Origin: Hydrogenophaga sp. A37 | GTDB taxonomy: Bacteria > Pseudomonadota > Gammaproteobacteria > Burkholderiales > Burkholderiaceae_C | Length of the DNA: 62,380 bases | NCBI RefSeq assembly: GCF_002001205.1 | Contig: NZ_MUNZ01000067.1 | Location: 1 to 62,380, forward strand | Direction of reading: 5' to 3' | Part shown: in pieces, positions 1 through 8,623 of the stretch | How positions within the stretch are numbered: position 1 is the first letter of the stretch | Layout: the number at the start of each line of letters is the position of its first letter | The notes under the pieces: generated by a model | What the model saw: the letters and a program-made list of their open reading frames with translations, nothing else | What the model was told of the DNA's origin: nothing | Databases searched by the model: none | Made by a program: the position numbers and the translations under genes

Positions 1-917
1 CGGTCGTCATAGCTCAGCAGCTGGGCCTCGGCACACCGCGCGCGCCACAGGCGGCGCAGCGTGGGGTGGGTGAGGTTCAGGCTCTCACTGCCGGTCATGC
101 GCGCGAGCTGGCGCGAGCGGCGCACGCCGTCGATGGCGGTCGGCTCGGGCCGGCGCTCTTCTTCGTCGGCGGGGTGCCGCGCTGCGGGGGCTTGCGGCGC
201 CGGTTCAGGGCGCGCGCTGACCGCGGGTGGCTGCCGGTGGTCGGTCTCGCGGCGGCCGACGCTGTCGATGAAGGTGGCGAGCGTGGGCAGGCGCTGCAGC
301 AGTTCGCCGATGCGGCGCGCTTCCTGCCACTCACGGCGGTGCAGCTGGCCGGCCAGGTCGTCCCAGCGCAGGTGCGCCAGATCGCCCAGCGATTGCAGCA
401 GGGCCAGCACCTCGTCCCAGCCCTGACGCTGCACGTCCCAGGTCTCGCGGAAGCCGGCGGCCATGCGCGCAATGGCCTGCGCCCGGGGTTGGTCCGCCGG
501 GCGGTCGATCAGGCTGTCCAGGTGCCAGAGCAGGCTTTGCATCACCTGTTGGGTGAGCGGCGGGCTTTGGCGGGTGAGGGTCAGCAGGTCGAGCTCGGCG
601 AGCAGCGGGCGCAGCGCCTGCGTGGCGGCGGCGTCGCCGAAATCGTGCGCCGGGTCGGGCAGCGCGCCGTCCAGCAGGGCCTGGACCCACCGCACCAGTT
701 CGGGCAGGCGGCGCGGTGCCTCGCCGCTGCTGCACACCACCGCCCAGCGCCAGAGTTCGCGCGGGAGTTCGCCGAGATGTTGGTAGGGCGCATCCGGTGG
801 CGCCAGTGCTTCAACGGGGCCGCTGTTCGGTGGACCGACCGCAGGGCGGCGCACACCCGGCGACGGCGCGTGGCCGGCCGACCCGCCCGTTCTGGCCGAG
901 TCGGTCAATGCTGTCAC
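1..917 (-). CDS. viaA: ViaA-like protein, N-terminal part (runs off the left edge)
   Basis: Open minus-strand frame of 305 codons that continues past base 1, so the C-terminal half is missing here. It begins with GTG at 917-915, overlapping the ravA stop by four bases (GTGA), which implies translational coupling. The visible part contains the segment RELWRWAVV near residue 47 and a conserved stretch near residues 260-300 (DGVRRSRQLARMTGSESL, then TLRRLWRARCAEAQLL) that resembles the region just before the von Willebrand A domain of E. coli ViaA. The VWA domain with its MIDAS metal site would lie outside the window. ViaA works with the MoxR-type ATPase RavA; in E. coli the pair is linked to respiratory complexes, iron-sulfur proteins and aminoglycoside sensitivity. 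The identification rests on gene order plus these segments. Confidence 0.75.
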   Translation of the reverse strand, partial: MTALTDSARTGGSAGHAPSPGVRRPAVGPPNSGPVEALAPPDAPYQHLGELPRELWRWAVVCSSGEAPRRLPELVRWVQALLDGALPDPAHDFGDAAATQALRPLLAELDLLTLTRQSPPLTQQVMQSLLWHLDSLIDRPADQPRAQAIARMAAGFRETWDVQRQGWDEVLALLQSLGDLAHLRWDDLAGQLHRREWQEARRIGELLQRLPTLATFIDSVGRRETDHRQPPAVSARPEPAPQAPAARHPADEEERRPEPTAIDGVRRSRQLARMTGSESLNLTHPTLRRLWRARCAEAQLLSYDD

Positions 918-2296
918 GGGGCTTCCCAGTTCACCGGTGTGGGGAGGTCGGTCAGCGCATCGTCCACCGGCAGCGCCGCAAAACCGTGGCGCGTGGACTG
1001 GTGCTGCGCGCAGAGCACGGCGAGCTGGCCACAGCGCTCGGCGTGCACCGCCTCGATCTGCAGCAGCCAGGACGGCGGCAGCCAGGCGTGCGCGCGGGCC
1101 TTGCCCAGCACCGCGAGGGCTTCGTTCAGCCGCTCGTTGTGCAGCGCCACCAGCTGCTCCAGCAGCGCATCGCATTGCGCCACGCGCGCCTCGATGTGCA
1201 CCGGGCTGTAGCGACGCTGGGCGCGCTCGCTGGTGATGCGCACCATCTCGCTCTCTTCGCCGGGCCGGGTGATGGCGCGTGCCAGCGCCAGCTTGCCCGC
1301 GCTGTCGTCTTGCGCGTCGTGCGGGGCGCGGCGTTCGGTGTCGAGCTGATGTTCGAAGGCCATCACGGCACGCTCCAGGCCGTCGATGGGCTGCGGTGCG
1401 GTGTGCGCCACCGCGTCGAGAAAGAACCGGGTCCAGCCGGGCACGTGGGCTGGGTCGGCCGCCAGCACATACGGCAGCACCCACAGGTCCCATTCGCCCA
1501 CGGCCGGGGCGTCGCAGCTGGCGGCCTGCCATTGCAGCAGCGCCACGAGCTGTCGCCAGCGGCGGTCGGAGACCGTCTGGCCCGACGCGGCAGCGTGCTG
1601 CCGAGCCTGCAGCAGCAGAGCCAGGGCGCCTTCGCCCAGCGGCAGCGTTGCCGCACGCTGGCGAAGCGCCTCGATCTGTTCCAGGTCGATCAGGGCCTCG
1701 GCGGGCACCGGGCGGGCGTCGAAGGCGTCTGCCTGCAGCAGCGCCGCAAAGTGCTCGTCGTCCACCGGCTGCACCGGCACGCGCAGCAGGAAGCGGTCAT
1801 AAAACGCGAGCAGGCTGTCGTCCTGTGGCTGCTCGTTGCTCGCGCCGACCAGACACACCAGCGGCACCGGCACACGCTGGCTGCCGTTGTCGAACTGGCG
1901 CTCGTGCAGCAGGCCGAGCAGGGTGTTGAGGATGGCGGAATTGGCCTTGAACACCTCGTCGAGAAACGCCACCTCGGCGCTCGGCAGGTAGCCCTCGGTC
2001 AGGCGCTCGTAGCGGTCGTTTTCCAGCGCGCGCAGCGAGAGCGGGCCAAACAGTTCCTCGGGCACGGTGAAACGCGTGAGCAGGCGCTCGAAATAGTGTG
2101 CACCGGGCAGCAAGCGCTGCAGCCGCCGAGCGAGCTCGCTCTTGGCCGTGCCCGGCGGGCCGAGCAGCAGCACGTGCTCACCCGCGAGCGCCGCCAGCAG
2201 CAGCGCCCGGGCCGCCACGTCGCGCTGCAGCAGGCCGCGCTCCAGCTCGGCCAACATGGGCGCCCAGGTGGCACCGGTGGTGTGTTCACGTGTCAT
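914..2296 (-). CDS. ravA: RavA-like MoxR-family AAA+ ATPase
   Basis: A 460-residue AAA+ ATPase of the MoxR group. Walker A is GPPGTAKS at residues 46-53 and Walker B is VAFLDEVFKAN near residue 110, followed by the sensor region LVGASNEQPQDD. E. coli RavA is about 500 residues, so length agrees. The ATG at 2296 is preferred to an in-frame TTG at 2323 because the extra nine residues are not family-like. The helical C-terminal half (about residues 290-460) corresponds to the RavA-specific LARA/helical region. It precedes and overlaps viaA, the standard ravA-viaA order. RavA is a hexameric chaperone-like ATPase; its partner is the VWA protein encoded next. Confidence 0.85.
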   Translation of the reverse strand: MTREHTTGATWAPMLAELERGLLQRDVAARALLLAALAGEHVLLLGPPGTAKSELARRLQRLLPGAHYFERLLTRFTVPEELFGPLSLRALENDRYERLTEGYLPSAEVAFLDEVFKANSAILNTLLGLLHERQFDNGSQRVPVPLVCLVGASNEQPQDDSLLAFYDRFLLRVPVQPVDDEHFAALLQADAFDARPVPAEALIDLEQIEALRQRAATLPLGEGALALLLQARQHAAASGQTVSDRRWRQLVALLQWQAASCDAPAVGEWDLWVLPYVLAADPAHVPGWTRFFLDAVAHTAPQPIDGLERAVMAFEHQLDTERRAPHDAQDDSAGKLALARAITRPGEESEMVRITSERAQRRYSPVHIEARVAQCDALLEQLVALHNERLNEALAVLGKARAHAWLPPSWLLQIEAVHAERCGQLAVLCAQHQSTRHGFAALPVDDALTDLPTPVNWEAP

Positions 2297-2388
2297 GGGG
2301 TGCGACTGCAAATAGAAAGACAAAGAGCGCCAGTGTTGACGGCACCAGCGCCCCAGTCAAGACGCGAAGCGGCGCGGAGTGAGGGTGT

Positions 2389-3573
2389 TCACACCCTTTC
2401 GAATACCGCGGCGATGCCCTGGCCGCCGCCGATGCACATCGTCACCAGCGCGTAGCGGCCGTTGATGCGCTCCAGCTCGTACAGCGCCTTCACCGTGATC
2501 AGCGCACCGGTGGCGCCGATCGGGTGGCCGAGCGAAATGCCCGAGCCGTTGGGATTGACCTTGGCAGGATCCAGGCCGAGTTCTTTTGTCACGGCACAGG
2601 CCTGCGCGGCGAAGGCCTCGTTGGCCTCGATCACGTCCATGTCGTTGACGGTGAGGCCGGCTTTCTGCAGCGCCAGGCGCGAGGCCGACACCGGGCCGAT
2701 GCCCATGATCTTGGGGTCCACGCCGGTGTGGGCATAGCCGACCAGGCGGGCCAGCGGCTTGGCTCCACGGGCCTTGGCCACACCCGCCTCCATCAGCACC
2801 ACGGCCGCGGCGGCGTCGTTGATGCCCGAGGCGTTGCCGGCGGTCACGGTGCCATTTTCCTTCACGAACACCGGCTTGAGTTTGGCCATGTCTTCGAGCT
2901 TGCAGTTGGGGCGGAAGTGCTCGTCGGTGGCGTAGGCCACTTCGCCCTTCTTGCTCTTCTGCATGACCGGCACGATCTGGTCCTTGAAATAGCCGGCTTC
3001 GGTGGCGCGTTGCGCGCGGTTGTGGCTTTCGACGGCCAGCGCGTCTTGCATGTCGCGCGTGATGCCGTATTTGGTGGCGACGTTTTCGGCGGTCACGCCC
3101 ATGTGGATGGTGTGGAAGGGGTCGTGCAGCGCGCCGACCACCATGTCGACCATCTTGCTGTCGCCCATGCGCGCGCCCCAGCGGGCCGAGAGGCTGGCGT
3201 AGGGGCCGCGGCTCATGTTTTCCGCGCCGCCGCCGATGGCGATGTCGCAGTCACCGAGCAGGATCGCCTGGCTGGCCGAAATGATGGCCTGCAGGCCCGA
3301 GCCGCACAGGCGGTTGACGTTGAACGCGGGCGTGCCTTCGGCGCAGCCGCCGTTGACCGCGGCGACGCGGGAGAGGTACATGTCTTTGGGTTCGGTGTTG
3401 ACCACGTGGCCGAACACCACATGGCCGACGTCCTTGCCGTCCACGCCGGCACGGGCCAGCGTTTCCTTGACGACCAGGGCCGCCAGCTCGGTGGGCGGCG
3501 TGTCCTTGAGGCTGCCGCCATAGGTGCCAATGGCGGTGCGGGCGGCGCTGACGACAACAACTTCTCGGCTCAT
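2389..3573 (-). CDS. bktB: Beta-ketothiolase / acetyl-CoA acetyltransferase (BktB type)
   Basis: A 394-residue thiolase matching, as I remember it, the Cupriavidus necator BktB sequence closely over its whole length. Nucleophile Cys90 is in NRLCGSGLQ; the C-terminal motifs SLGHPIGATGA (catalytic His) and CIGGGQG (acid/base Cys) are intact. It condenses acetyl-CoA with acyl-CoA or cleaves 3-ketoacyl-CoA, serving polyhydroxyalkanoate synthesis or fatty-acid breakdown. The start at 3573 is chosen because AGGAG sits six bases before it; an in-frame ATG at 3579 lies too close to that site, and the upstream extension is not family-like. It is a single gene here without phaB or phaC. An imperfect inverted repeat lies about 50 bp upstream. 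Confidence 0.93.
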   Translation of the reverse strand: MSREVVVVSAARTAIGTYGGSLKDTPPTELAALVVKETLARAGVDGKDVGHVVFGHVVNTEPKDMYLSRVAAVNGGCAEGTPAFNVNRLCGSGLQAIISASQAILLGDCDIAIGGGAENMSRGPYASLSARWGARMGDSKMVDMVVGALHDPFHTIHMGVTAENVATKYGITRDMQDALAVESHNRAQRATEAGYFKDQIVPVMQKSKKGEVAYATDEHFRPNCKLEDMAKLKPVFVKENGTVTAGNASGINDAAAAVVLMEAGVAKARGAKPLARLVGYAHTGVDPKIMGIGPVSASRLALQKAGLTVNDMDVIEANEAFAAQACAVTKELGLDPAKVNPNGSGISLGHPIGATGALITVKALYELERINGRYALVTMCIGGGQGIAAVFERV

Positions 3574-3621
3574 GTTCATCTCCTGTGTGTGTGGAATGGG
3601 CGTGCAGGTCGGTGGGACCGC

Positions 3622-3635
3622 TGATCGAACGATCA
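3622..3635. promoter_or_regulatory. Possible operator upstream of bktB
   Basis: TGATCG and CGATCA form six-base inverted arms separated by AA, about 50 bp upstream of the thiolase start. The position and size suit a TetR-type repressor site, but a 14-base element can occur by chance and no second copy was found in the window. Confidence 0.25.
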
Positions 3636-3703
3636 ACGCCTCATGGTAAGCGTGGCTGGCTTACACGGGCCTTGTGCCAGCCACGCCGGCCCGCGCCAAG
3701 GTG

Positions 3704-4282
3704 TCAGGGGCGCTGGCGGGCGAGGACCTTGAGCCGCCCATCGCTGGCCGGTGGCCGGGTCAGAAACAGCTCGCCCATGGCCGGGTATTCGCCGGTCAGC
3801 GCCGAGATGTTGACCTGGTGCGTGACCAGCACCAGGTTGCCGGGCGCGCGGTGGGCGGCCAGGGCCTGCAGCACCTCGCGCGTCTGCGCCGGACCGACGT
3901 CGCCCTGGAAAAAGGAGTTGATGGCCGGCCACACGCTGTGCGCACCGAAGGCCAGCTGGGCGGTTTCGGTGCAGCGGCACCAGGCGCTGGAGCGCACCAT
4001 GGGTGGGGCCATGCCTTGCGCCGCAAAGGCCTGCCCGACCCGGCGCGCCTGCGCCCGGCCTTCTTCGCTCAGGTTGCGCTGCGTGCGACAGTCGCCCAGG
4101 CGGAATTCGGGTGGGTCGCCGGTGCCTGGCTCGGTGGTGGCGTGGCGCATGAGCACTATGCAGCCGCCCGCGCGCAGTTGGCGCCAGAAATCAACGTCGT
4201 CGGCGGCGCTGGCCCAGCGCGTGACCATGCCGAGCGCGCCGACGCCCAGCAGGCTGCGTCGGCGCAGGTCAGCCGCGCACAT
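3704..4282 (-). CDS. Histidine phosphatase family protein, exported
   Basis: A 192-residue protein with an N-terminal export segment beginning RRRSLLGVGALGM, which resembles a Tat-type or lipid-free signal, cleaved near ASA at residues 24-26. The phosphohistidine motif LMRHA (Arg46, His47) and the second active-site histidine (LVTHQ, His155) are present, so it is likely a periplasmic phosphatase of the phosphoglycerate-mutase-like superfamily. Substrate cannot be read from sequence. Its start overlaps the end of the upstream SDR gene by 14 bp, suggesting co-translation. Arg/His spacing and length are normal for the short branch of the family. Confidence 0.8.
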   Translation of the reverse strand: MCAADLRRRSLLGVGALGMVTRWASAADDVDFWRQLRAGGCIVLMRHATTEPGTGDPPEFRLGDCRTQRNLSEEGRAQARRVGQAFAAQGMAPPMVRSSAWCRCTETAQLAFGAHSVWPAINSFFQGDVGPAQTREVLQALAAHRAPGNLVLVTHQVNISALTGEYPAMGELFLTRPPASDGRLKVLARQRP

Positions 4283-5036
4283 CGGCCACCGGCTCCTGGC
4301 CGAAGTGGGGGTGGTTCAGAAAGGCCAGCACGCGGGCGGCGGCTTCGTCGGGGCTGCTGAGTTGCCCCTGCTGTTTCAGTTGCACAAAACGCTGCAGGTC
4401 GGGGAACGCCTCGGGGTCGCCCGCGCGCAGTTGCACCTGCATGTCGGTGTCGATCACGCCGGGCGCGAGCGACACCAGCTTGGCACCGTGCGGGCGACCG
4501 GCTTCGTCCAGCGCGCTGCAGCGGGTGAAGTGGTCCAGGCCGGCCTTGGCGGCGCAGTACGGCGCCTGGGCCGCCATGGCGCGGCGCCCGAGGCCGGACG
4601 AAATGTTGAGCACCTTGCGGTGGCCGCGCCACCCGCCATCGACCCAGGCGGCGGTGGCGCGCAGGAACGCGCCGGTCAGCAGCATGGGCGCTTCCAGCCC
4701 GACCCGCAGCGCGGCCGTCAGCTCCTCGGGCGGGCAGTCTTGCAGCGGGCCGATGCGCGGGATCATGCCGGCGTTGTTGATCAGCGTGGCGCTGGCCAGG
4801 CTCGGGGCATCGAGCTGCGACAGCCATTGCGCCAGCCTCGCCGCAGCGCCCGCACCGTCCAACAGGTCCAGGCTCCACTGCATCACGGTCGCGCGCTGTG
4901 CGTGGGCCAGTTCGGCGAGCTCGGGACTGGTCTTGCGCGACAGGCAAAGCAGCGGGCGGCCGGGTGCAATCAGCTGACGGGCCATGGCCAGACCCAGGCC
5001 GCGCGACGCGCCGGTGAGGATGATCAGATCGTGCAT
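4269..5036 (-). CDS. Short-chain dehydrogenase/reductase (benzil/sepiapterin reductase-like)
   Basis: A 255-residue SDR. The NAD(P)-binding motif GASRGLG is at residues 9-15, NNAG at 87-90, catalytic Ser around 146-147, and Tyr160/Lys164 in YCAAK. SDRs starting with IILTGASRGLG and carrying an Arg-rich cofactor loop are usually NADP-dependent carbonyl reductases; overall it resembles the sepiapterin/benzil reductase branch. The ATG at 5036 places the dinucleotide fold at the very N-terminus; the open frame extends much further upstream but that part overlaps the pseudouridine synthase gene and is not SDR-like. The physiological substrate is unknown. It lies at the end of a run of minus-strand housekeeping genes. 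Confidence 0.82.
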   Translation of the reverse strand: MHDLIILTGASRGLGLAMARQLIAPGRPLLCLSRKTSPELAELAHAQRATVMQWSLDLLDGAGAAARLAQWLSQLDAPSLASATLINNAGMIPRIGPLQDCPPEELTAALRVGLEAPMLLTGAFLRATAAWVDGGWRGHRKVLNISSGLGRRAMAAQAPYCAAKAGLDHFTRCSALDEAGRPHGAKLVSLAPGVIDTDMQVQLRAGDPEAFPDLQRFVQLKQQGQLSSPDEAAARVLAFLNHPHFGQEPVADVRG

Positions 5037-5061
5037 GGCGCCAGTTTGCCAGGGCCGGGCT

Positions 5062-5715
5062 TCAGAACGGGCAAGGCGCCTCGAAAGCCCGCATGTCGCC
5101 AGTGGCAGGGTGCGGAATCTCGATGGCTTGCGCGTGCAACAGCAGCCGCCCGGCCATGGCCTCCTGGGCCGGGCTCGCGTACAGCGGGTCGCCCACGATG
5201 GGGAAGCCGATGGCCTGCAGGTGCACGCGCAGCTGGTGCGAGCGGCCGGTGACGGGCTCCAGCTCCAGGCGGGTGGTGCCCGCGATGGGCGTGCCGCCCG
5301 AAGCGTGGCGCCAGCGCGTGAGGCTGGGCTTGCCGATGGCGTGATCAACGATGCTGCGCGGCCGTGCCATCCAGTCCAGGATCAGGGGCAGGTCGATGGT
5401 GTTCCAGCCGTTGTCGGGCTGCGGGTTGAGCAGTTGGCCCGCGACCACGGCGAGGTAGCGCTTGTGCACCCGGCGCTTCTCGAACGCCAGGCTCAGGCGC
5501 CGTTGTGCTTCGATGCCACGCGCCATGAGCACCAGCCCTGAGGTCGCCATGTCGAGCCGGTGCACCACCAGCGCATCGGGGTAGGCCGCCTGGGCGCGGG
5601 TGCTCAGGCAGTCTTGTTTGTCCGGCCCGCGACCGGGCACGGCGAGCAGGCCAGCGGGCTTGTCGAAGACCAGCAAGCTCTCGTCGGCGTGCACGAGGTT
5701 CAGAAGGGCATTCAC
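5062..5715 (-). CDS. RluA-family RNA pseudouridine synthase
   Basis: A 217-residue protein with the catalytic motif VHRLDMATSGLVLMA; Asp55 is the catalytic aspartate. It has no N-terminal S4 domain, as in E. coli RluA (219 residues), which modifies 23S rRNA U746 and tRNA U32, so that is the best functional guess, although TruC is similar. Translation starts at GTG 5715, overlapping the stop of the upstream PNPOx-like gene by four bases (GTGA), so the two are coupled. The C-terminal region HQLRVHLQAIGFPIVGDPLY is the conserved RluA motif III. Confidence 0.88.
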   Translation of the reverse strand: MNALLNLVHADESLLVFDKPAGLLAVPGRGPDKQDCLSTRAQAAYPDALVVHRLDMATSGLVLMARGIEAQRRLSLAFEKRRVHKRYLAVVAGQLLNPQPDNGWNTIDLPLILDWMARPRSIVDHAIGKPSLTRWRHASGGTPIAGTTRLELEPVTGRSHQLRVHLQAIGFPIVGDPLYASPAQEAMAGRLLLHAQAIEIPHPATGDMRAFEAPCPF

Positions 5716-6200
5716 GGGGTTGTTGACGCCAGCGCCCGACGGATTTCGTCGGCCGGCAGGCTGCGCGCAGCACCGAAGCCGGCCACCTGACGCGCCCCGA
5801 GCAGTTGCAGGCGCACGAAGCGGAAATCGCCCAGCGCGGTCATGGGCTCGGCCTCGGGAAACCTTTGCAGGTAGGTCCGCCGCGCCTCCAATGCTTCGTC
5901 GGTGTCGGGCACGGCCGTGCGGGCGAGCGCGTCCAGGGTCACGCGCGGCAGGGCGTGCACCGGCTCATCGGCCACTTCTGGCGCGCACACCAGCAGTGAC
6001 ACGCGCGGTGTGCGCTGCATGTTGCCGGTGTGGGCGGCCAGCGCGCTCACGTGAAGGATCAGTTCGTGCGCTTCGGTGTCGATGGCGAACGGCACCATCG
6101 ACACGAAGACGTCGCCCGAAGCGTCGAGGGAGCCCAGCGCAGCGGTGCGACGCGACTGCAACAAAGCCCGCAAGGACGCGGTGAGGCTGTGTTCGCCCAT
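5712..6200 (-). CDS. HugZ-like pyridoxamine-phosphate-oxidase-fold protein
   Basis: A 162-residue split-barrel protein. The N-terminal part (LLQSRRTAALGSLDASGDVFVSMVPF) and the segment LILHVSALAAHTGNMQRTPRVSLLV match the PNPOx-like/HugZ family that binds flavin or heme; the C-terminal GDFRFVRLQLLGARQVAGFGAA is also family-typical. HugZ proteins help release iron from heme, but many relatives are uncharacterised flavin-binding proteins and no heme-uptake genes are nearby. It is coupled to the downstream RluA-type gene by a four-base overlap. Confidence 0.75.
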   Translation of the reverse strand: MGEHSLTASLRALLQSRRTAALGSLDASGDVFVSMVPFAIDTEAHELILHVSALAAHTGNMQRTPRVSLLVCAPEVADEPVHALPRVTLDALARTAVPDTDEALEARRTYLQRFPEAEPMTALGDFRFVRLQLLGARQVAGFGAARSLPADEIRRALASTTP

Positions 6201-6208
6201 GTCCGTGC

Positions 6209-6817
6209 TCAGCGGACGATGATGTCGGCCCGCCGGTTGCGGGGTTCGGGCACGTCGTCGTCGGTGGGCACCACCGGTTCGCGCTCGCCGCGGCCTACCG
6301 CGTCAATGAGGTCGGCCTTGAAGCCGCGCGCAACCAGCACGTCGCGGATGGCGTCGGCGCGTCGCAGCGACAGCGCGTCGTTGTCGTCGGCCGCGCCTTG
6401 CCGGTCGGTGTGGCCCACGATCACGATTTCGCCACCACTGCGTGCCCGGGCGGCGGCCAGGATCGCGTCGAGCCCGGCCATCGACTCCGGCGTGAGGTCC
6501 GATGTGCCCGGCTGGAAGTTCAGCGTGTAGCGCTGCGGCGCGGGAGGTTGCAGCGAAAGCAGTGTCGGGTAGCGCTCGCGCACCTCGGCTTCGCTGGAGG
6601 TGAGTTGCTCGACGTTGCCCTTGCGTCCGATCTCGGCGACCGCGTAGGGAGAGGACAGCTCGACGCTCGCGGTGGCGGTGCTGACGTTCACCGCGCTCTT
6701 CACCCCGTCCTGAGGCAGGAGCAGCACGCGGCTGGCCGGGGCGCAGGCTGCTGCGCACAGGCAGGCCGAGAGCGCCAAAAGGAGGGATCGGTGGGGGGCT
6801 GGAGCCATCGGAATCAT
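6209..6817 (-). CDS. OmpA-family peptidoglycan-binding lipoprotein
   Basis: A 202-residue protein. An N-terminal signal ends at a lipobox-like LCAAAC (residues 20-25), so it is probably a lipoprotein. Residues about 95-202 form an OmpA C-terminal domain with the motif VGHTDRQG and the typical NDALSLRRADAIRDVL helix and final RRADIIV strand; this domain binds peptidoglycan non-covalently. An alternative ATG at 6808 would shorten it by three residues. It follows the FecR-domain gene on the same strand with a 46-bp gap, a pairing often seen in betaproteobacteria, sometimes with an adenylate cyclase that is absent here. Confidence 0.82.
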   Translation of the reverse strand: MIPMAPAPHRSLLLALSACLCAAACAPASRVLLLPQDGVKSAVNVSTATASVELSSPYAVAEIGRKGNVEQLTSSEAEVRERYPTLLSLQPPAPQRYTLNFQPGTSDLTPESMAGLDAILAAARARSGGEIVIVGHTDRQGAADDNDALSLRRADAIRDVLVARGFKADLIDAVGRGEREPVVPTDDDVPEPRNRRADIIVR

Positions 6818-6863
6818 TCGCGACCGAGTGTGTCGAACCGCACGCTGGCGTTGCTACGTGGCG

Positions 6864-7403
6864 TCATCGGCGCAGTCTACTATGGTCATTCCAGTGGTGA
6901 CGCAGGTAGTAAGAGAGGGGCTCTGGCGACGCCGCTTCGACGATGAAATCGGTGCCCCGCACACCCACCACCGACGTCGGTGTGCGCACCTTGAAGCGCT
7001 CGGGGTTGGCCTTGGCCAGCAGTCCTGTGACGACGCGCACAGACCCTTGCAGCAGATCCAGCACGAAGTTGCCGCTCTGCGTGGTCGAATCAAATTGGAA
7101 CTGGCTGAGATCGACGGTCGTGTTCGGCCCCATGGTCAGCACCGTGCCGTCCTTGAGCACGATGCTGGCGCCCCCTGTCTGGCCTGTGCGCACGCGGTCG
7201 CCCTGGCGCAGCGCGTCGCCAGGCGCCGGCGTTGTGCGGCCTGGTTCATGGCCCAACTGAATCTCGCCCTGAACCTGTTTGAACGAGCCCATGCGGGTCG
7301 CGTCGACCGGCGTCTTGGTGGTCTGGGCCGATGCCAGCGAAGCGCTCAACAACAGGCCGACCCAAAGGGTTCGATGGACACGCGTCAGCGTTGGTAAAAA
7401 CAT
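6864..7403 (-). CDS. FecR-domain periplasmic protein
   Basis: A 179-residue secreted protein: signal peptide ending near ASAQ (about residue 27), then a FecR domain with the features GDALRQGDRVRTG, LKDGTVLTMGPNTTVDLSQF and a closing TSVVGVRGTDFIV. The ATG at 7403 has GGAG seven bases upstream and puts a signal peptide at the N-terminus; the longer open frame adds residues without signal character. After the FecR motif the protein ends in an atypical basic and aromatic tail (PLSYYLRHHWNDHSRLRR), which could reflect a frameshift. No sigma factor or TonB receptor is nearby, so classical ferric citrate-type signalling is unlikely. It probably works with the downstream OmpA-like lipoprotein. Confidence 0.72.
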   Translation of the reverse strand: MFLPTLTRVHRTLWVGLLLSASLASAQTTKTPVDATRMGSFKQVQGEIQLGHEPGRTTPAPGDALRQGDRVRTGQTGGASIVLKDGTVLTMGPNTTVDLSQFQFDSTTQSGNFVLDLLQGSVRVVTGLLAKANPERFKVRTPTSVVGVRGTDFIVEAASPEPLSYYLRHHWNDHSRLRR

Positions 7404-7540
7404 GGGGCAACTCCGGGGCGACAAAGGCACAACAGGGCATGGTAGCGGGAGGCCCATGTTCCGGGCAAGGCCGTCGTTCACGTGTGAGCTCCCTACAATC
7501 CCGGTGCTGGCCGGAGCCTGTTCTCCCGCGCCGGAGAACC

Positions 7541-8593
7541 ATGCAAACCCCCCTGAACCTCATGCTCGCGCCGATGGAAGGCCTGCTCGACGCGACGCTG
7601 CGCGATGTGCTCACGCGCACCGGCGGCATTGATCGCTGCGTGAGCGAGTTCATTCGGGTCACCAACACCGTGCTGCCCGAGCGCGCCTTTTTCCGCGTGG
7701 TGCCCGAGCTGCAGAATGGCGGGCGCACCCGGGCTGGCGTGCCGGTGCGGCCCCAGCTGCTGGGCTCTGACCCGGCCTGCCTGGCCGACAACGCCGAGCG
7801 CCTGGCCGCGATCAGCCCGTTTGGCGTGGACCTGAACTTCGGTTGCCCGGCCAAGACGGTGAACCAGAGCCGGGGTGGTGCGGTGCTGCTGGACGAACCC
7901 GAGCTGATCGGCCGCATCGTCGAGGCCGTGCGCCGCGCCGTGCCGGCCCAGGTGCCGGTGTCGGCCAAGATGCGGCTGGGCTTCAACGACGACCACCGGG
8001 CGGAAGACTGCGCGCAGGCGATTGCCCAGGCCGGCGCCGACGAGCTGGTGATCCACGCGCGCACCAAGGCCCATGGCTACCGCCCGCCGGCCTATTGGGA
8101 CCGCATCGCCGAGGTGCGCGGTGCGCTGCCGTCGGGGCCCATGCGGGTGATCGCCAACGGCGAGATATGGAGCGTGGCCGACGCCGAGCGCTGCCGCGAG
8201 GTGACGGGTTGCGACGCGCTCATGATCGGCCGTGGCATGGTGACCGACCCGGGCCTGGCGCTGGCGATCAAAGGGCAGGGCAGCGTGCCGTGGAGCGACA
8301 TCACACCCTTGCTGTCGGTGTATTGGCAGCAGGTGAGTGGTCGGGTGGAGCGGCGCCACCGTGCCGGGCGCCTGAAGCAGTGGCTCAACTATCTGCGCAA
8401 GCGTTATCCCGAGGCGCAGGTGGCGTTTGACGCGCTTCGCACCTGCACCGAGCCACAGCAGATCGAAGCCTGGCTGGCGTCCAACGCCGCCGGACTGGCC
8501 ACGCCGGTGCGCCCGGTGGCGCCCGTGGCGCGCCGTTTCCTGCCAGAAAACCCCATCGCCACGCCGCCAGCAGGAATCGCACAGCCGTGTTAA
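7541..8593 (+). CDS. dusC: tRNA-dihydrouridine synthase (DusC-like)
   Basis: A 350-residue FMN-dependent reductase of uridine in tRNA. It has the family start LMLAPMEGLLD, the motif DLNFGCPAKTVNQSRGGAVLL with catalytic Cys102, the FMN/phosphate segment VSAKMRLGF, and LMIGRGMVTDPGL near residue 230. The wording VSEFIRVTNTVLP at the N-terminus is typical of DusC (E. coli: U16) rather than DusA or DusB. The ATG at 7541 was chosen because the family begins a few residues before LMLAPM; the open frame extends upstream into the divergent FecR gene's promoter. About 35 residues longer than E. coli DusC, mostly at the C-terminus. Confidence 0.9.
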   Translation: MQTPLNLMLAPMEGLLDATLRDVLTRTGGIDRCVSEFIRVTNTVLPERAFFRVVPELQNGGRTRAGVPVRPQLLGSDPACLADNAERLAAISPFGVDLNFGCPAKTVNQSRGGAVLLDEPELIGRIVEAVRRAVPAQVPVSAKMRLGFNDDHRAEDCAQAIAQAGADELVIHARTKAHGYRPPAYWDRIAEVRGALPSGPMRVIANGEIWSVADAERCREVTGCDALMIGRGMVTDPGLALAIKGQGSVPWSDITPLLSVYWQQVSGRVERRHRAGRLKQWLNYLRKRYPEAQVAFDALRTCTEPQQIEAWLASNAAGLATPVRPVAPVARRFLPENPIATPPAGIAQPC

Positions 8594-8623
8594 CTTCCGG
8601 CCCCGGACCCGAACAAGACCCTT

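Noticed and set aside
716..2455. Plus-strand ORF of 579 codons over ravA
   Set aside because: RavA on the other strand has intact Walker A and B; the plus-strand product is low-complexity.
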